64,000 nucleotides of DNA from NCBI RefSeq assembly GCF_000949385.2, contig NZ_JYKO02000001.1, positions 1,884,620-1,948,619 of the forward strand, written 5' to 3'. The notes below the pieces were generated by a model. That model saw only the letters and a program-made list of their open reading frames with translations, searched no databases and was not told the DNA's origin. The translations under genes and the position numbers were made by a program. Positions within the stretch are counted from its first letter, which is position 1, and each line of letters starts with the position of its first letter. This DNA comes from Pseudomonas sp. LFM046. Its GTDB lineage: Bacteria; Pseudomonadota; Gammaproteobacteria; Pseudomonadales; Pseudomonadaceae. Shown piece after piece: positions 27,531 to 35,211 of this stretch.

Positions 27531-30422
27531 ATGGTTCGGGTTCGCAAACTTGTGCTGGCAATCGCGGCTGCATCCGCGCTGACTTCGGGTATGGCTAATG
27601 CCCTTGGGCTCGGGGAAGTCACCCTGCGTTCGTCCCTGAATCAGCCGCTGGACGCCGAGATCGAGCTGCTCGAAGTGCGTGATCTGGCCTCGGCCGAGGT
27701 CAAGCCGACCCTGGCCTCGCCGGAAGAGTTCTCCAAGGCCGGGGTGGACCGCCAATATTTCCTGCAGGACCTCAAGTTCACCCCCGTCCTCAAGCCGAAC
27801 GGCCGCAGTGTCATTCGGGTGACTTCCACCAAGCCGGTCCGCGAACCCTATCTGAATTTCCTGGTCGAGGTGCTCTGGCCCAGTGGTCGCCTGCTGCGCG
27901 AATACACCTTGCTCCTCGATCCGCCGCTCTATTCGCCGCAAACGGCGGTAGCGGCGGCTCCGCGCATTCCCGTTGCGGCGCCTGCTCCGGCGCCGCGCCC
28001 TGCCGTTGCTCCGGCTCCGGCTCCGGTTCGCACCGCTCCGGCGGCCTCCGCTGCTGCTGCGCCGCGTCCGAGCGCTTCCGCTCCTGCGCCGGCACCCAAG
28101 ACGCCGACTGACCAGTACCGCACCACTTCCCGCGACACCCTGTGGGAAATTGCAGAACGCAGTCGCGCCAGCGGCTCCGTTCATCAAGCCATGCTGGCCA
28201 TCCAGGATCTGAATCCGGATGCCTTCGTCGACGGCAACATTAATCGACTGAAGAGTGGTCAGGTGCTGCGTCTGCCCGATGAAAAGCAGATCGCCAGCCG
28301 TTCCCAGGCGGACGCCATTGCTCAGGTCCAGGCGCAGAACGCCGCCTGGCGTGATGGCCGCAGTCTGGCGGGGGAGGGCAAGCGCCAGCTTGATGCCACC
28401 AAGCGTGCCAGCGCTGGTGACGCACCCGAGAAGGTCGAGACCCAGGACAATCTGCGTCTGGTTTCTGCCGCCAGCGGCAAGGCTTCCAGTGGCAGCGACA
28501 AAGGTGCCAATGGCGAGAGCAAGGCCCTCAGCGACAAGCTGGCCGTGACCCAGGAAAGCCTGGACTCGACCCGCCGCGAGAATGACGAGCTGAAGAGCCG
28601 TCTGGGCGATCTGCAGAGCCAGATGGACAAGTTGCAGCGCCTGATCCAGCTCAAGGACGATCAGCTCGCCAAGCTCCAGTCCGACATGGCTGCCCAGGGC
28701 AAGCCAGCACCGGCGGCGGCAGCCCCCGCAGAGCCCGCACAGCCTGCCGAGGCTCCCGCCCAGCCTGCGCCAGCCGCCCCGGCAGAACCCGTATCCACCG
28801 CTCCGGCTGCTCCGGCCCAGCCTGCCGAGGCTCCGGCTCAACCTGCAATCGCTGAACAGCCGGCAGCGCCCGCCCAACCCGCTGCGCCCGTAGCTGCAGA
28901 GCCTGCTAAGCCCGCAGCTCCTGCCAAGCCTGCGGAAGCTGCCCAGCCTGCTAAACCGGCACAACCCGCTCCGATTGCCGAGCCGCCGCAGTCCAGCATC
29001 ATTGATGATGTGCTGGCCAACCCGATGCTGCTCCTGGCCGCAGGCGGCAGTGCTCTGGTGGCGCTGCTGGTGTTGCTGATGATCCTGTCCCGCCGCAATG
29101 CGCTGAAAGAAGCCGAGCTGCAGAACAGCCTCGCTGCGCAGGATGACGACAGTACCTTCGACAGCGACCTCGATCGGAAGGACGACAGCTTTGCAGCCTC
29201 CCTCGACAGCGCCGAGCTGGAGCCTGCCGTTGGCGCCGCTCCGACCAAGGCGGAAGATCGCGTAACCGCGCAGACCGGTGATGTGATCAGCGAGGCCGAC
29301 ATCTATATCGCCTACGGCCGTTTCAATCAGGCTGCCGAACTGCTGCAGAACGCCATCAACGACGAGCCCCATCGCGGTGACCTGCGTCTGAAACTGATGG
29401 AGGTCCATGCCGAGCTGGGTGATCGCGAAGGCTTCGCCCGTCAGGAGCGTGAACTCCGCGAGATCGGCGGTGCCGGCAGCGACATCGAGCAGTTGAAGGG
29501 CAAGTACCCGGCCATGGCTGCGGTTGCGGTTGCCGCAACTGCTGCTGCGGGTCTGGCCGCTGCCGATGACCTCAGCACGTTCAGCCTCGACGACCTCGGC
29601 CTGGACGATACCCCGGCTGCCGCTCCCGCCGCCGCTGGTTCCGATCTGGCCGACGCCTTCGACCTGAGCCTGGACGATCTGGGGTCCGAACTGGACCTTG
29701 AGCTGTCGGACGGGAAGTCGGCCGACATCCAGCCTGACGTGGCGCCGGTGAACGAACTGAGCCTCGACGACCTGGAACTGGACGCCCCGGTAGCGCCGTC
29801 CAAGGCTGACAGCGATCTGGATTTCGATCTGGACATCGGTGCCGACGAGGAGCTGCTGACCGGTGACGAGGGCCTGGAGCTCAGCGACGACCTCGCCGAC
29901 TTCAGCCTCGACCTGGAGCCGACTGCAAAACCGGCCACCGCCGACGAAGACGAGTTCCTGCTCAGCCTGGACAGCGACTTTGACGCTCCGTTGACGGTCG
30001 AAGAGCCGGCTCCAGCGGCGCAGCCGGCCAGTGCCGGCCTGCTGGACCTGCCCGCTGACTTCGATCTGTCCCTGCCCGATGAGCCTGTCGCCGAGCCGAT
30101 TGCCGATGACGACAGCTTCTCGGCCCAGCTGGACGAAGTCACCGCTGAACTGGACCAGCTGTCCGACAGCTTGCAGCAGGCGCCGGAGCCGGTTGCCGTG
30201 CTGGAAGACGAAGCGCCGGAACTGGACATGGGTCTGGGCGAGGAGGATGACTTCGATTTCCTCACCGGTACCGACGAAACCGCGACCAAGCTGGACCTGG
30301 CTCGCGCCTACATCGACATGGGTGACACCGAAGGTGCTCGCGACATCCTCGACGAGGTCATGTCCGAGGGGAATGACACCCAGCAACAGGAAGCGCGCGA
30401 ACTGATCGCACGACTCAGCTGA
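27531..30422 (+). CDS. fimV: FimV, peptidoglycan-binding polar hub protein
   Basis: 963 residues from the ATG at 27531 (AAGGGA upstream; an upstream in-frame start would spoil the signal peptide). Order of parts: signal peptide (RKLVLAIAAASALTSGMANA), FimV N-terminal domain, a LysM domain near 190-250 (YRTTSRDTLWEIAERSRASG), a coiled coil near 340-385, an Ala/Pro/Glu/Gln repeat tract near 390-490, one membrane segment near 497-518 (LLLAAGGSALVALLVLLMIL), a TPR-like stretch, a long acidic region with recurring LDDL/DLSLDDLG motifs, and the conserved C-terminal FimV domain near 918-963. In P. aeruginosa FimV is needed for type IV pilus assembly, twitching and polar c-AMP signalling. Slightly longer than the P. 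aeruginosa protein, mainly in the low-complexity tracts. Confidence 0.97.
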   Translation: MVRVRKLVLAIAAASALTSGMANALGLGEVTLRSSLNQPLDAEIELLEVRDLASAEVKPTLASPEEFSKAGVDRQYFLQDLKFTPVLKPNGRSVIRVTSTKPVREPYLNFLVEVLWPSGRLLREYTLLLDPPLYSPQTAVAAAPRIPVAAPAPAPRPAVAPAPAPVRTAPAASAAAAPRPSASAPAPAPKTPTDQYRTTSRDTLWEIAERSRASGSVHQAMLAIQDLNPDAFVDGNINRLKSGQVLRLPDEKQIASRSQADAIAQVQAQNAAWRDGRSLAGEGKRQLDATKRASAGDAPEKVETQDNLRLVSAASGKASSGSDKGANGESKALSDKLAVTQESLDSTRRENDELKSRLGDLQSQMDKLQRLIQLKDDQLAKLQSDMAAQGKPAPAAAAPAEPAQPAEAPAQPAPAAPAEPVSTAPAAPAQPAEAPAQPAIAEQPAAPAQPAAPVAAEPAKPAAPAKPAEAAQPAKPAQPAPIAEPPQSSIIDDVLANPMLLLAAGGSALVALLVLLMILSRRNALKEAELQNSLAAQDDDSTFDSDLDRKDDSFAASLDSAELEPAVGAAPTKAEDRVTAQTGDVISEADIYIAYGRFNQAAELLQNAINDEPHRGDLRLKLMEVHAELGDREGFARQERELREIGGAGSDIEQLKGKYPAMAAVAVAATAAAGLAAADDLSTFSLDDLGLDDTPAAAPAAAGSDLADAFDLSLDDLGSELDLELSDGKSADIQPDVAPVNELSLDDLELDAPVAPSKADSDLDFDLDIGADEELLTGDEGLELSDDLADFSLDLEPTAKPATADEDEFLLSLDSDFDAPLTVEEPAPAAQPASAGLLDLPADFDLSLPDEPVAEPIADDDSFSAQLDEVTAELDQLSDSLQQAPEPVAVLEDEAPELDMGLGEEDDFDFLTGTDETATKLDLARAYIDMGDTEGARDILDEVMSEGNDTQQQEARELIARLS

Positions 30423-30444
30423 TAGATGACAGAAGCAGTACCCG

Positions 30445-30480
30445 CAGCGGCAGCCTCTGAGGCTGCCGCTGGCGTTTCAG
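30445..30480 (+). terminator. fimV terminator overlapping the left repeat of the truA insert
   Basis: A 13-bp perfect stem (CAGCGGCAGCCTC at 30445-30457, GAGGCTGCCGCTG at 30459-30471) around one T, followed by GCGTTTCAG. It lies 23 nt after the fimV stop. The T-run is short, so termination may be partial. Most of the stem belongs to the left direct repeat. Confidence 0.55.
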
Positions 30481-30486
30481 AATGGC
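30450..30486 (+). repeat. Left direct repeat (attL-like), displaced truA 5' segment
   Basis: Begins GCAGCCTCTGAGGCTGCCGC. The reading frame of the ATG at 30426 through this repeat gives AAASEAAAGV, like truA residues 8-17. Beyond it the truA similarity ends and element sequence begins. Confidence 0.65.
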
Positions 30487-30543
30487 GCGAATCTGCCGCT
30501 TTCAGTGCAACATTCCCCGCTATTTTTGCAGGCCCGCACCTTT

Positions 30544-31140
30544 TTACGGGTTCACCACCCTCCCAATGGGGCTGCACACTCGCTTGGTGGTTCCCTGCTT
30601 GGTGTGTCCCAGTAGGTGGAAGGCCTCCTCCAGACTGTCAGTATCCGGCGCGGAATTCGGGCAGATGTCGCGGAGCTGGGACTGCATGATGGTCAAGACA
30701 GGGGCGCCGTTGTCCGCGGCCATGTTGGCGGCGCGCTAGCGGGCCGGCTCGAAGTGCTGTCGATCAGCTGCTTGCCCTCTGGGGGGGCCAAGTACGGCTG
30801 GATTCAGTACAGCTCGAAAGCTCAGTCGCCTTAGAACCGTGCGTAATCCTTCAGTGTGCAGGCGAATAAGAAGCTTCTGCGCTGTCTTGTCCTGATCCGC
30901 CAATAGGAAGGAGTGGTCGCTCATCTCCAGCCGGCGCATCTTGCGCACATCCGCAGGTCGCTGGCCGGGTAGGTTGGCAATGTCCATCGTCACTTGCAGC
31001 TCCCGCGACACCTCCCTGTACGCCGTCTTCCACGCCTCGTCCCTGATGTAAACTTCGCGTGGCGCCTCATTGTCGCGTTTGACGCCCCGTGTCAGGCTGC
31101 CCAAGCGGTGGGTGACTGCCTGTATCTCGGCGCATTCCAT
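30544..31140 (-). pseudogene. Tyrosine recombinase (phage/island integrase), C-terminal half, inactivated
   Basis: The - strand from 31140 to the TAA at 30546-30544 encodes, in one frame, the catalytic half of a phage-type integrase. The pieces are GVKRDNEAPREVYI, the Arg-I box MDIANLPGQRPADVRKM, the beta-hairpin Lys in DQDKTAQKLLIRL, LRDICPNSAPDTD (box II) and LLGHTKQGTTKRV (box III). Three lesions are visible: an in-frame TAG at 30738-30736, Cys (TGC) where the second catalytic Arg is expected in LRDI-R, and Cys (TGC) where the nucleophilic Tyr should follow TTKRV. The N-terminal arm- and core-binding domains are missing or unrecognisable. Integrase identity is by motif reading; the exact consensus residues are my recollection of the family. 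Confidence 0.8.
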
Positions 31141-31293
31141 GCCAACGCCGCCGAGAGCGTGCCAGCACCATCCTTTCCATCGTTGAGGTGCCAGTTTGGT
31201 AAACGCCCAAGCTGTCGCCCCTGATAGCTGGATTATCTCGCGGCCAGCTCTGCTGGAGTAAAATGCGCCTCGAATTCAACTCGGAGCTGTTTC

Positions 31294-32040
31294 GTGGACT
31301 ACGCGGACGTGATTGCGCATTACCAGGCAGGGCAGCCTGTTCAGGCTGTGATCATCGGCAACTCGGTTTCCTGCGGTTACAACGCAGACGGGGCGCCGAT
31401 CATCAAGTCCATCAGCCAGCCGAACGGAAAGCTGAAAGTATCCGAGCGTGAAAGCGACGAAGCACCAGGTGCGCCGACCATGCTGCGGGCCTTCCTTCGA
31501 GCCAAGAATCCATACTCCCGCATTATCAACCTCTGCGGCGACGGCTGGGACACCAATGACCACCTCGGCATCAGCACACCGGCCAGCTCAATCAACGGGC
31601 AGACCGATAGCGTCGACGAGGTCTTGGCCATGAAGCCCTATCCGGATGTCGTGTTCTTGCCGTTGCAGATCAACGACGCGCTCCACGGGCTGAGTCTGGA
31701 CACCTTCGTCAAGAACACCGACTTGATTATCAACCGCCTGCGTGGCGCTGGAATCGCAGTGGTGATGGTGAAGGAGAACTTCGCCAGGATCCCGACCTAT
31801 CAGCAGTTCGTGGCCGAGGTTGATCACATCGCTGAGCGTCATGGCCTGGCGGTGATCGACAGCTACACGCCGTTCGGTGACGGTAAGGGTGTCCTGGCTG
31901 ACTATGCGCACCCCAACTCGGCTGGTCACGAGTTGATATTCGAGCAGTACAAAAAGTGGTTCAGCAACGATGTGGTTCGGGCCTTCAGTGGGGTCCCAGT
32001 CAACGTCAAAACGAGCATCGGGAAGGTCGCCAACAACTGA
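31294..32040 (+). CDS. SGNH/GDSL-type hydrolase, orphan in the truA insert
   Basis: 248 codons from GTG at 31294 (GGAG at 31283-31286); the frame is open back to 31228, so the start is uncertain and the ORF may be the C-terminal domain of a longer phage protein. The SGNH blocks appear in order. Block I is VIIGNSVSCGYN, with Asn in place of the usual Asp of GDS and a candidate nucleophile Ser. Block II may be the Gly in LCGDGWDTND. Block III is LPLQINDALHG. Block V is DYAHPNSAGHELI, with the DxxH catalytic pair. No signal peptide is visible. Such domains occur in phage tail proteins and as carbohydrate or lipid esterases. It is the only intact cargo of the element. Confidence 0.65.
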   Translation: MDYADVIAHYQAGQPVQAVIIGNSVSCGYNADGAPIIKSISQPNGKLKVSERESDEAPGAPTMLRAFLRAKNPYSRIINLCGDGWDTNDHLGISTPASSINGQTDSVDEVLAMKPYPDVVFLPLQINDALHGLSLDTFVKNTDLIINRLRGAGIAVVMVKENFARIPTYQQFVAEVDHIAERHGLAVIDSYTPFGDGKGVLADYAHPNSAGHELIFEQYKKWFSNDVVRAFSGVPVNVKTSIGKVANN

Positions 32041-32360
32041 TCCAGCATCGGTTTCTTTCCTCAAGCATTGCCCGAATGCGTGCCGACCTGCTCGGCCGGC
32101 TTCAGCAGGTTGTTCGATACTACGTAGAAGGAGCCGATAAGCGGGGAGGATGCGTGAGTCGGCCTATGATCGTGTGGGGAGTAGGCGTCAGGAATGGCCG
32201 GATTTGCTGTCTATAGCTAGGGCGTGTCAGCCAGGAATTACTGCTTTCCGGGGCGCTATTTCGGCATTTGGTTTTAGGGGGGCAGCGATCTAGAAGTGTG
32301 GTGCGGAAAGTGCTGGAGCGGCACTCCACCGCGACTGTTGCATTGCTGGAGCATGGCGAG

Positions 32361-32393
32361 CCCTTCCTTTACATAGGAAGGGTGGCGGCTTTT
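32361..32393 (+). terminator. Terminator-like hairpin upstream of truA
   Basis: CCCTTCC (32361-32367) and GGAAGGG (32376-32382) around an 8-nt loop, followed by TGGCGGCTTTT. It could insulate truA from transcripts entering from the element. Confidence 0.35.
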
Positions 32394-32440
32394 GGCAGAA
32401 ATGCCCTCAAAGTGGTTTCCTTAACTCAAAAAGCCCCCGC

Positions 32441-32469
32441 GTGGCAGTAGGCCTGCAGGCCGGTATAAT
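32441..32469 (+). promoter_or_regulatory. Promoter of truA within the element
   Basis: GTGGCA at 32441-32446 (4 of 6 -35 bases) and a perfect TATAAT at 32464-32469, spaced 17 bp. The expected transcript start near 32476 is about 30 nt before the TTG start. This would replace expression from fimV lost through the insertion. Confidence 0.65.
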
Positions 32470-32504
32470 CTGCACCGATGTGGAAATGAAAGGGTTGTAA
32501 GTCG

Positions 32505-33362
32505 TTGATAGATAAAGAATCTCTGGCAGCCCCCGAAGCTGCCGCTGGCATTTACAGAATCGCACTTGGCGTCGAGTACAAAGGCTCACGCTACCGTGGC
32601 TTCCAGCGGCAGACCAAGGGCGTTCCGTCCATCCAGGAGGCTTTGGAAAAAGCCCTTACCCGCGTGGCGGGCGGCGCGCCCGTGACCCTCTCCTGCGCCG
32701 GTCGCACCGATGCCATGGTGCATGCCAGCGGCCAGGTGGTGCACTTCGATACTCCGGTGGTGCGCTCGATGCACGCCTGGACCATGGGCGCGAACATGAA
32801 CCTGCCGGGCGATATCAGCGTCACTTGGGCCAAGGAAATGCCGAGAACGTTCGACGCTCGTTTCAGCGCCATGGCCCGGCGTTATCGCTATGTGATTTAC
32901 AACGACGAGATTCGCCCGGCGCACATGGCTGAAGAGGTGACCTGGAATCACCGCCCCCTGGATATCCAGCGCATGCGCGAGGCGTCCCGTTGCCTGGTGG
33001 GTACCCATGACTTCAGCGCCTTCCGTGCCAGGCAGTGCCAGGCCAAGTCGCCCATCAAGACGGTGCACCACCTTGAACTGATCGAGCACGGCCGCATGAT
33101 CGTGCTGGATATCCGCGCCAATGCCTTCCTCCACCACATGGTGCGCAACATCGCCGGTGTACTGATGACCATTGGTGCGGGGGAGCAGCCGGTGGAGTGG
33201 GCCAGGCAGGTGCTGGAGGGGCGCATTCGTCGCGAGGGCGGCGTGACGGCGCACCCATACGGCCTGTACCTGGTGCGGGTCGAATACCCGGAAGAGTTCG
33301 ATATTCCCCAGCGTTATCTGGGGCCGCACTTTCTCTCCGGTCTGCCTGACGCGGTGGGCTGA
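32505..33362 (+). CDS. truA: tRNA pseudouridine(38-40) synthase TruA
   Basis: 285 residues. It modifies uridines 38-40 in the anticodon stem. The family opening [19 protein letters not shown] is at about 18-36. The catalytic Asp is D69 in [18 protein letters not shown], where the common AGVH reads [23 protein letters not shown] is the conserved C-terminal block. No ATG is available before the core, so the start must be TTG at 32505 (AAAGGG at 32489-32494, 10 nt away). Its first seven residues (MIDKESL) look like element sequence; the usual start was probably the ATG now stranded at 30426. trpF follows in the same direction. Confidence 0.95.
   Translation: MIDKESLAAPEAAAGIYRIALGVEYKGSRYRGFQRQTKGVPSIQEALEKALTRVAGGAPVTLSCAGRTDAMVHASGQVVHFDTPVVRSMHAWTMGANMNLPGDISVTWAKEMPRTFDARFSAMARRYRYVIYNDEIRPAHMAEEVTWNHRPLDIQRMREASRCLVGTHDFSAFRARQCQAKSPIKTVHHLELIEHGRMIVLDIRANAFLHHMVRNIAGVLMTIGAGEQPVEWARQVLEGRIRREGGVTAHPYGLYLVRVEYPEEFDIPQRYLGPHFLSGLPDAVG
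32526..32563 (+). repeat. Right direct repeat (attR-like) within truA codons 8-20
   Basis: Begins GCAGCCCCCGAAGCTGCCGC and matches the left copy at 30450 with 4 mismatches in the first 27 bp. It contains a reduced inverted repeat (GGCAGC/GCTGCC), a symmetry compatible with a recombinase core site. Confidence 0.65.
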
Positions 33363-33418
33363 CGCTGCGATTGGCCTTTGCTAACATCCGTCACCTTTCC
33401 CCTTCAGGTGTCTGCATC

Positions 33419-34036
33419 TTGTCAGCCGTTCGCATCAAAATCTGTGGCATCACCCGGATCGAGGACGCCCTGGCCGCTGTGGCTGCCGGGGCTGATGCCA
33501 TCGGCCTGGTGTTCTATGCGAAGAGCCCGCGGGCGGTGACTCCGGCCCAGGCGAAGGCAATCGTTGCCGCGCTGCCGCCCTTCGTGACCAGCGTCGGGCT
33601 GTTCGTCGACATGCCCCGAGACGAGCTGAAGCAGGTGCTGTCGGAGGTGCCGCTGGACCTGCTCCAGTTCCACGGTGACGAAGGTCCGGAGGATTGCGCC
33701 GGTCATGGACGTCCCTACATCAAGGCGCTGCGGGTCAAGCCGGGTGATGACGTCGCCGCGGCCATTTCCCGTTATCCCGACGCCGCCGGCATCCTGCTGG
33801 ACACCTACGTACCCGGTACCCCGGGCGGCACGGGCGAGGCCTTCGACTGGAGCCTGGTGCCCCGGAATGCGGCAAAGCCCCTGGTGTTGGCGGGTGGGTT
33901 GACCCCGGAAAACGTCGGCGAAGCGGTGCGCCAGGTGCGCCCGTATGCGGTGGATGTCAGCGGCGGAGTCGAGGCGAGCAAGGGCATCAAGGATGCCGAG
34001 AAGATTCAGTCCTTCATCCGGCGTGCACGTGGCTGA
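33419..34036 (+). CDS. trpF: Phosphoribosylanthranilate isomerase
   Basis: 205 residues from a TTG at 33419, chosen because [19 protein letters not shown] is the canonical TrpF opening; the longer ORF start at 33371 adds an unrelated stretch, and AGGTG lies 5' of the TTG. It catalyses the Amadori rearrangement of PRA to CdRP in tryptophan synthesis. The catalytic Cys is in KICGITR and the general acid Asp in [14 protein letters not shown]. The barrel ends with [14 protein letters not shown] and [16 protein letters not shown]. It is separate from trpC and trpB, as usual in Pseudomonas. Confidence 0.95.
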   Translation: MSAVRIKICGITRIEDALAAVAAGADAIGLVFYAKSPRAVTPAQAKAIVAALPPFVTSVGLFVDMPRDELKQVLSEVPLDLLQFHGDEGPEDCAGHGRPYIKALRVKPGDDVAAAISRYPDAAGILLDTYVPGTPGGTGEAFDWSLVPRNAAKPLVLAGGLTPENVGEAVRQVRPYAVDVSGGVEASKGIKDAEKIQSFIRRARG

Positions 34037-34338
34037 CATGCAAATTGCGGACTCTTTCGACGGTCTGCTCGTTGGCGTGTCTTCTGCATATGTGACGGAC
34101 GGCGTTTCGCTGCCGTCCATAACCGAGTCGCCCAGGCAGGCGAAGCCTGTCGGGTCACGTGGCGAGGCTGCGTCGATCGGGCCTGATTTTTACGAGAGGG
34201 GTGGCAGGGCCATCTCCAGGGTGATTCCCGGGCATCTTGTGACTGCCGGGGTCGCAACCATGAATTCGCTCAAGGGCATGCGCGGGGCTGTGGACCGCTA
34301 GCGCGTGTTCGGGCCTGAAAGCTGTGGAGAACTAGAGC
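34037..34338 (+). other. trpF-accD intergenic region, possible leader of accD
   Basis: 302 nt. An 87-codon ORF (ATG at 34038 to 34301) overlaps nothing and lacks a ribosome site or family match, so I do not call it a gene. There is a hairpin GGACGGC (34097 region) / GCCGTCC with an 8-nt loop, and a second weaker one around AGGCAGGCGAAGCCTGT. The last 25 nt before accD contain the leader GTGGAGAACTAGAGC. Confidence 0.5.
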
Positions 34339-35211
34339 ATGAGCAACTGGCTGGTAGACAAGCTGATCCCTTCGATCATGCGTTCCGAGGTGAAGAAGAG
34401 CTCGGTGCCGGAAGGCCTCTGGCACAAGTGCCCGTCCTGCGACGCGGTGCTGTACAAGCCCGAGCTGGAAAAGACGCTGGACGTCTGCCCGAAATGCAAT
34501 CACCACATGCGTATCGATGCGCGTACCCGCCTGAGCATCTTCCTGGACCCGGAAGGCCGCGAGGAAATCGGTGCTGACCTGGAACCGGTGGACCGCCTGA
34601 AGTTCCGCGACAGCAAGAAGTACAAGGACCGCCTGGCCGCCGCGCAGAAGGACACCGGCGAGAAGGATGCCCTGATTGCCATGCGTGGCACCTTGCACAA
34701 GATGCCGATCGTCGCCTGTGCCTTCGAGTTTTCCTTCATGGGCGGCTCCATGGGCGCGGTCGTTGGCGAGCGCTTCGTTCGTGCTGCCAACGTTGCCCTC
34801 GAGCAGCGCTGCCCGATGGTCTGCTTCTCCGCCTCCGGCGGTGCGCGGATGCAGGAAGCCCTGATCTCCCTGATGCAGATGGCCAAGACCTCCGCCGCCC
34901 TGGCTCGACTGCGCGAAGAGGGCATCCCCTTCATTTCCGTACTGACCGACCCGGTCTACGGCGGCGTTTCCGCCAGCCTTGCCATGCTGGGTGACGTGAT
35001 CGTCGGCGAGCCGCGTGCCCTGGTGGGCTTCGCTGGCCCGCGCGTGATCGAGCAGACCGTGCGCGAAAAACTGCCGGAAGGCTTCCAGCGCAGTGAATTC
35101 CTGCTGGAGCATGGTGCCATCGACATGATCATTCCCCGCGCGGAACTGCGTGAGCGCCTCGGTCGGCTGCTGGCGCAGATGATGCGTCTTCCTTCCCCGG
35201 CTATCGCATGA
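34339..35211 (+). CDS. accD: Acetyl-CoA carboxylase carboxyltransferase subunit beta
   Basis: 290 residues. With AccA it transfers CO2 from biotin-BCCP to acetyl-CoA, the first step in fatty acid synthesis. The N-terminal C4 zinc ribbon has ligands C31, C34, C50 and C53 (KCPSC, DVCPKC). The crotonase-like core shows [37 protein letters not shown] and [17 protein letters not shown]. Length is normal. It overlaps folC by 4 nt (ATGA). Confidence 0.97.
   Translation: MSNWLVDKLIPSIMRSEVKKSSVPEGLWHKCPSCDAVLYKPELEKTLDVCPKCNHHMRIDARTRLSIFLDPEGREEIGADLEPVDRLKFRDSKKYKDRLAAAQKDTGEKDALIAMRGTLHKMPIVACAFEFSFMGGSMGAVVGERFVRAANVALEQRCPMVCFSASGGARMQEALISLMQMAKTSAALARLREEGIPFISVLTDPVYGGVSASLAMLGDVIVGEPRALVGFAGPRVIEQTVREKLPEGFQRSEFLLEHGAIDMIIPRAELRERLGRLLAQMMRLPSPAIA

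Larger units (their letters stand above)
32041..32504. other. Non-coding right part of the truA insert
   Basis: 464 nt without a convincing gene: short ORFs on both strands show no recognisable protein and no ribosome site. It contains a terminator-like hairpin (32361-32393) and the truA promoter (32441-32469). It looks like decayed element DNA up to about 32400. Confidence 0.6.
30450..32563. mobile_element. Decayed integrative element inserted in the 5' end of truA
   Basis: Imperfect direct repeats flank this region: left 30450-30486 and right 32526-32563. The first 27 bp align with 4 mismatches (both contain GCTGCCGCTGGC), then CAGAATGGC aligns with CAGAATCGC after a one-base gap. The right copy is codons 8-20 of truA. 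The left copy lies in an ORF starting 3 nt after the fimV stop that spells a truA-like N terminus (AASEAAAGV against AAPEAAAGI). Inside is a broken tyrosine integrase and an SGNH hydrolase ORF. fimV and truA are immediate neighbours in P. aeruginosa. I infer a site-specific element that split and rebuilt the truA 5' end and then decayed. Confidence 0.7.

Noticed and set aside
28720-28990. Possible tandem DNA repeat or CRISPR-like array in fimV
   Set aside because: The repetition is degenerate Ala/Pro/Glu/Gln codon usage within an open frame, without regular spacers.
27477-30386. 969-codon ORF antisense to fimV
   Set aside because: A low-complexity product (Gly/Arg/Ser runs) mirrors the repetitive Ala/Pro/Asp codons of fimV. 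The + strand encodes all FimV domains.
30426-30689. 87-codon ORF right after fimV
   Set aside because: Only its first 20 or so codons resemble anything, namely the truA N terminus. The rest runs through element DNA antisense to the integrase remnant, so I read it as the stranded truA start.
34038-34301. 87-codon ORF between trpF and accD
   Set aside because: There is no ribosome site and no recognisable motif, and its length can arise by chance in GC-rich DNA. I keep it only as a comment on the gap.
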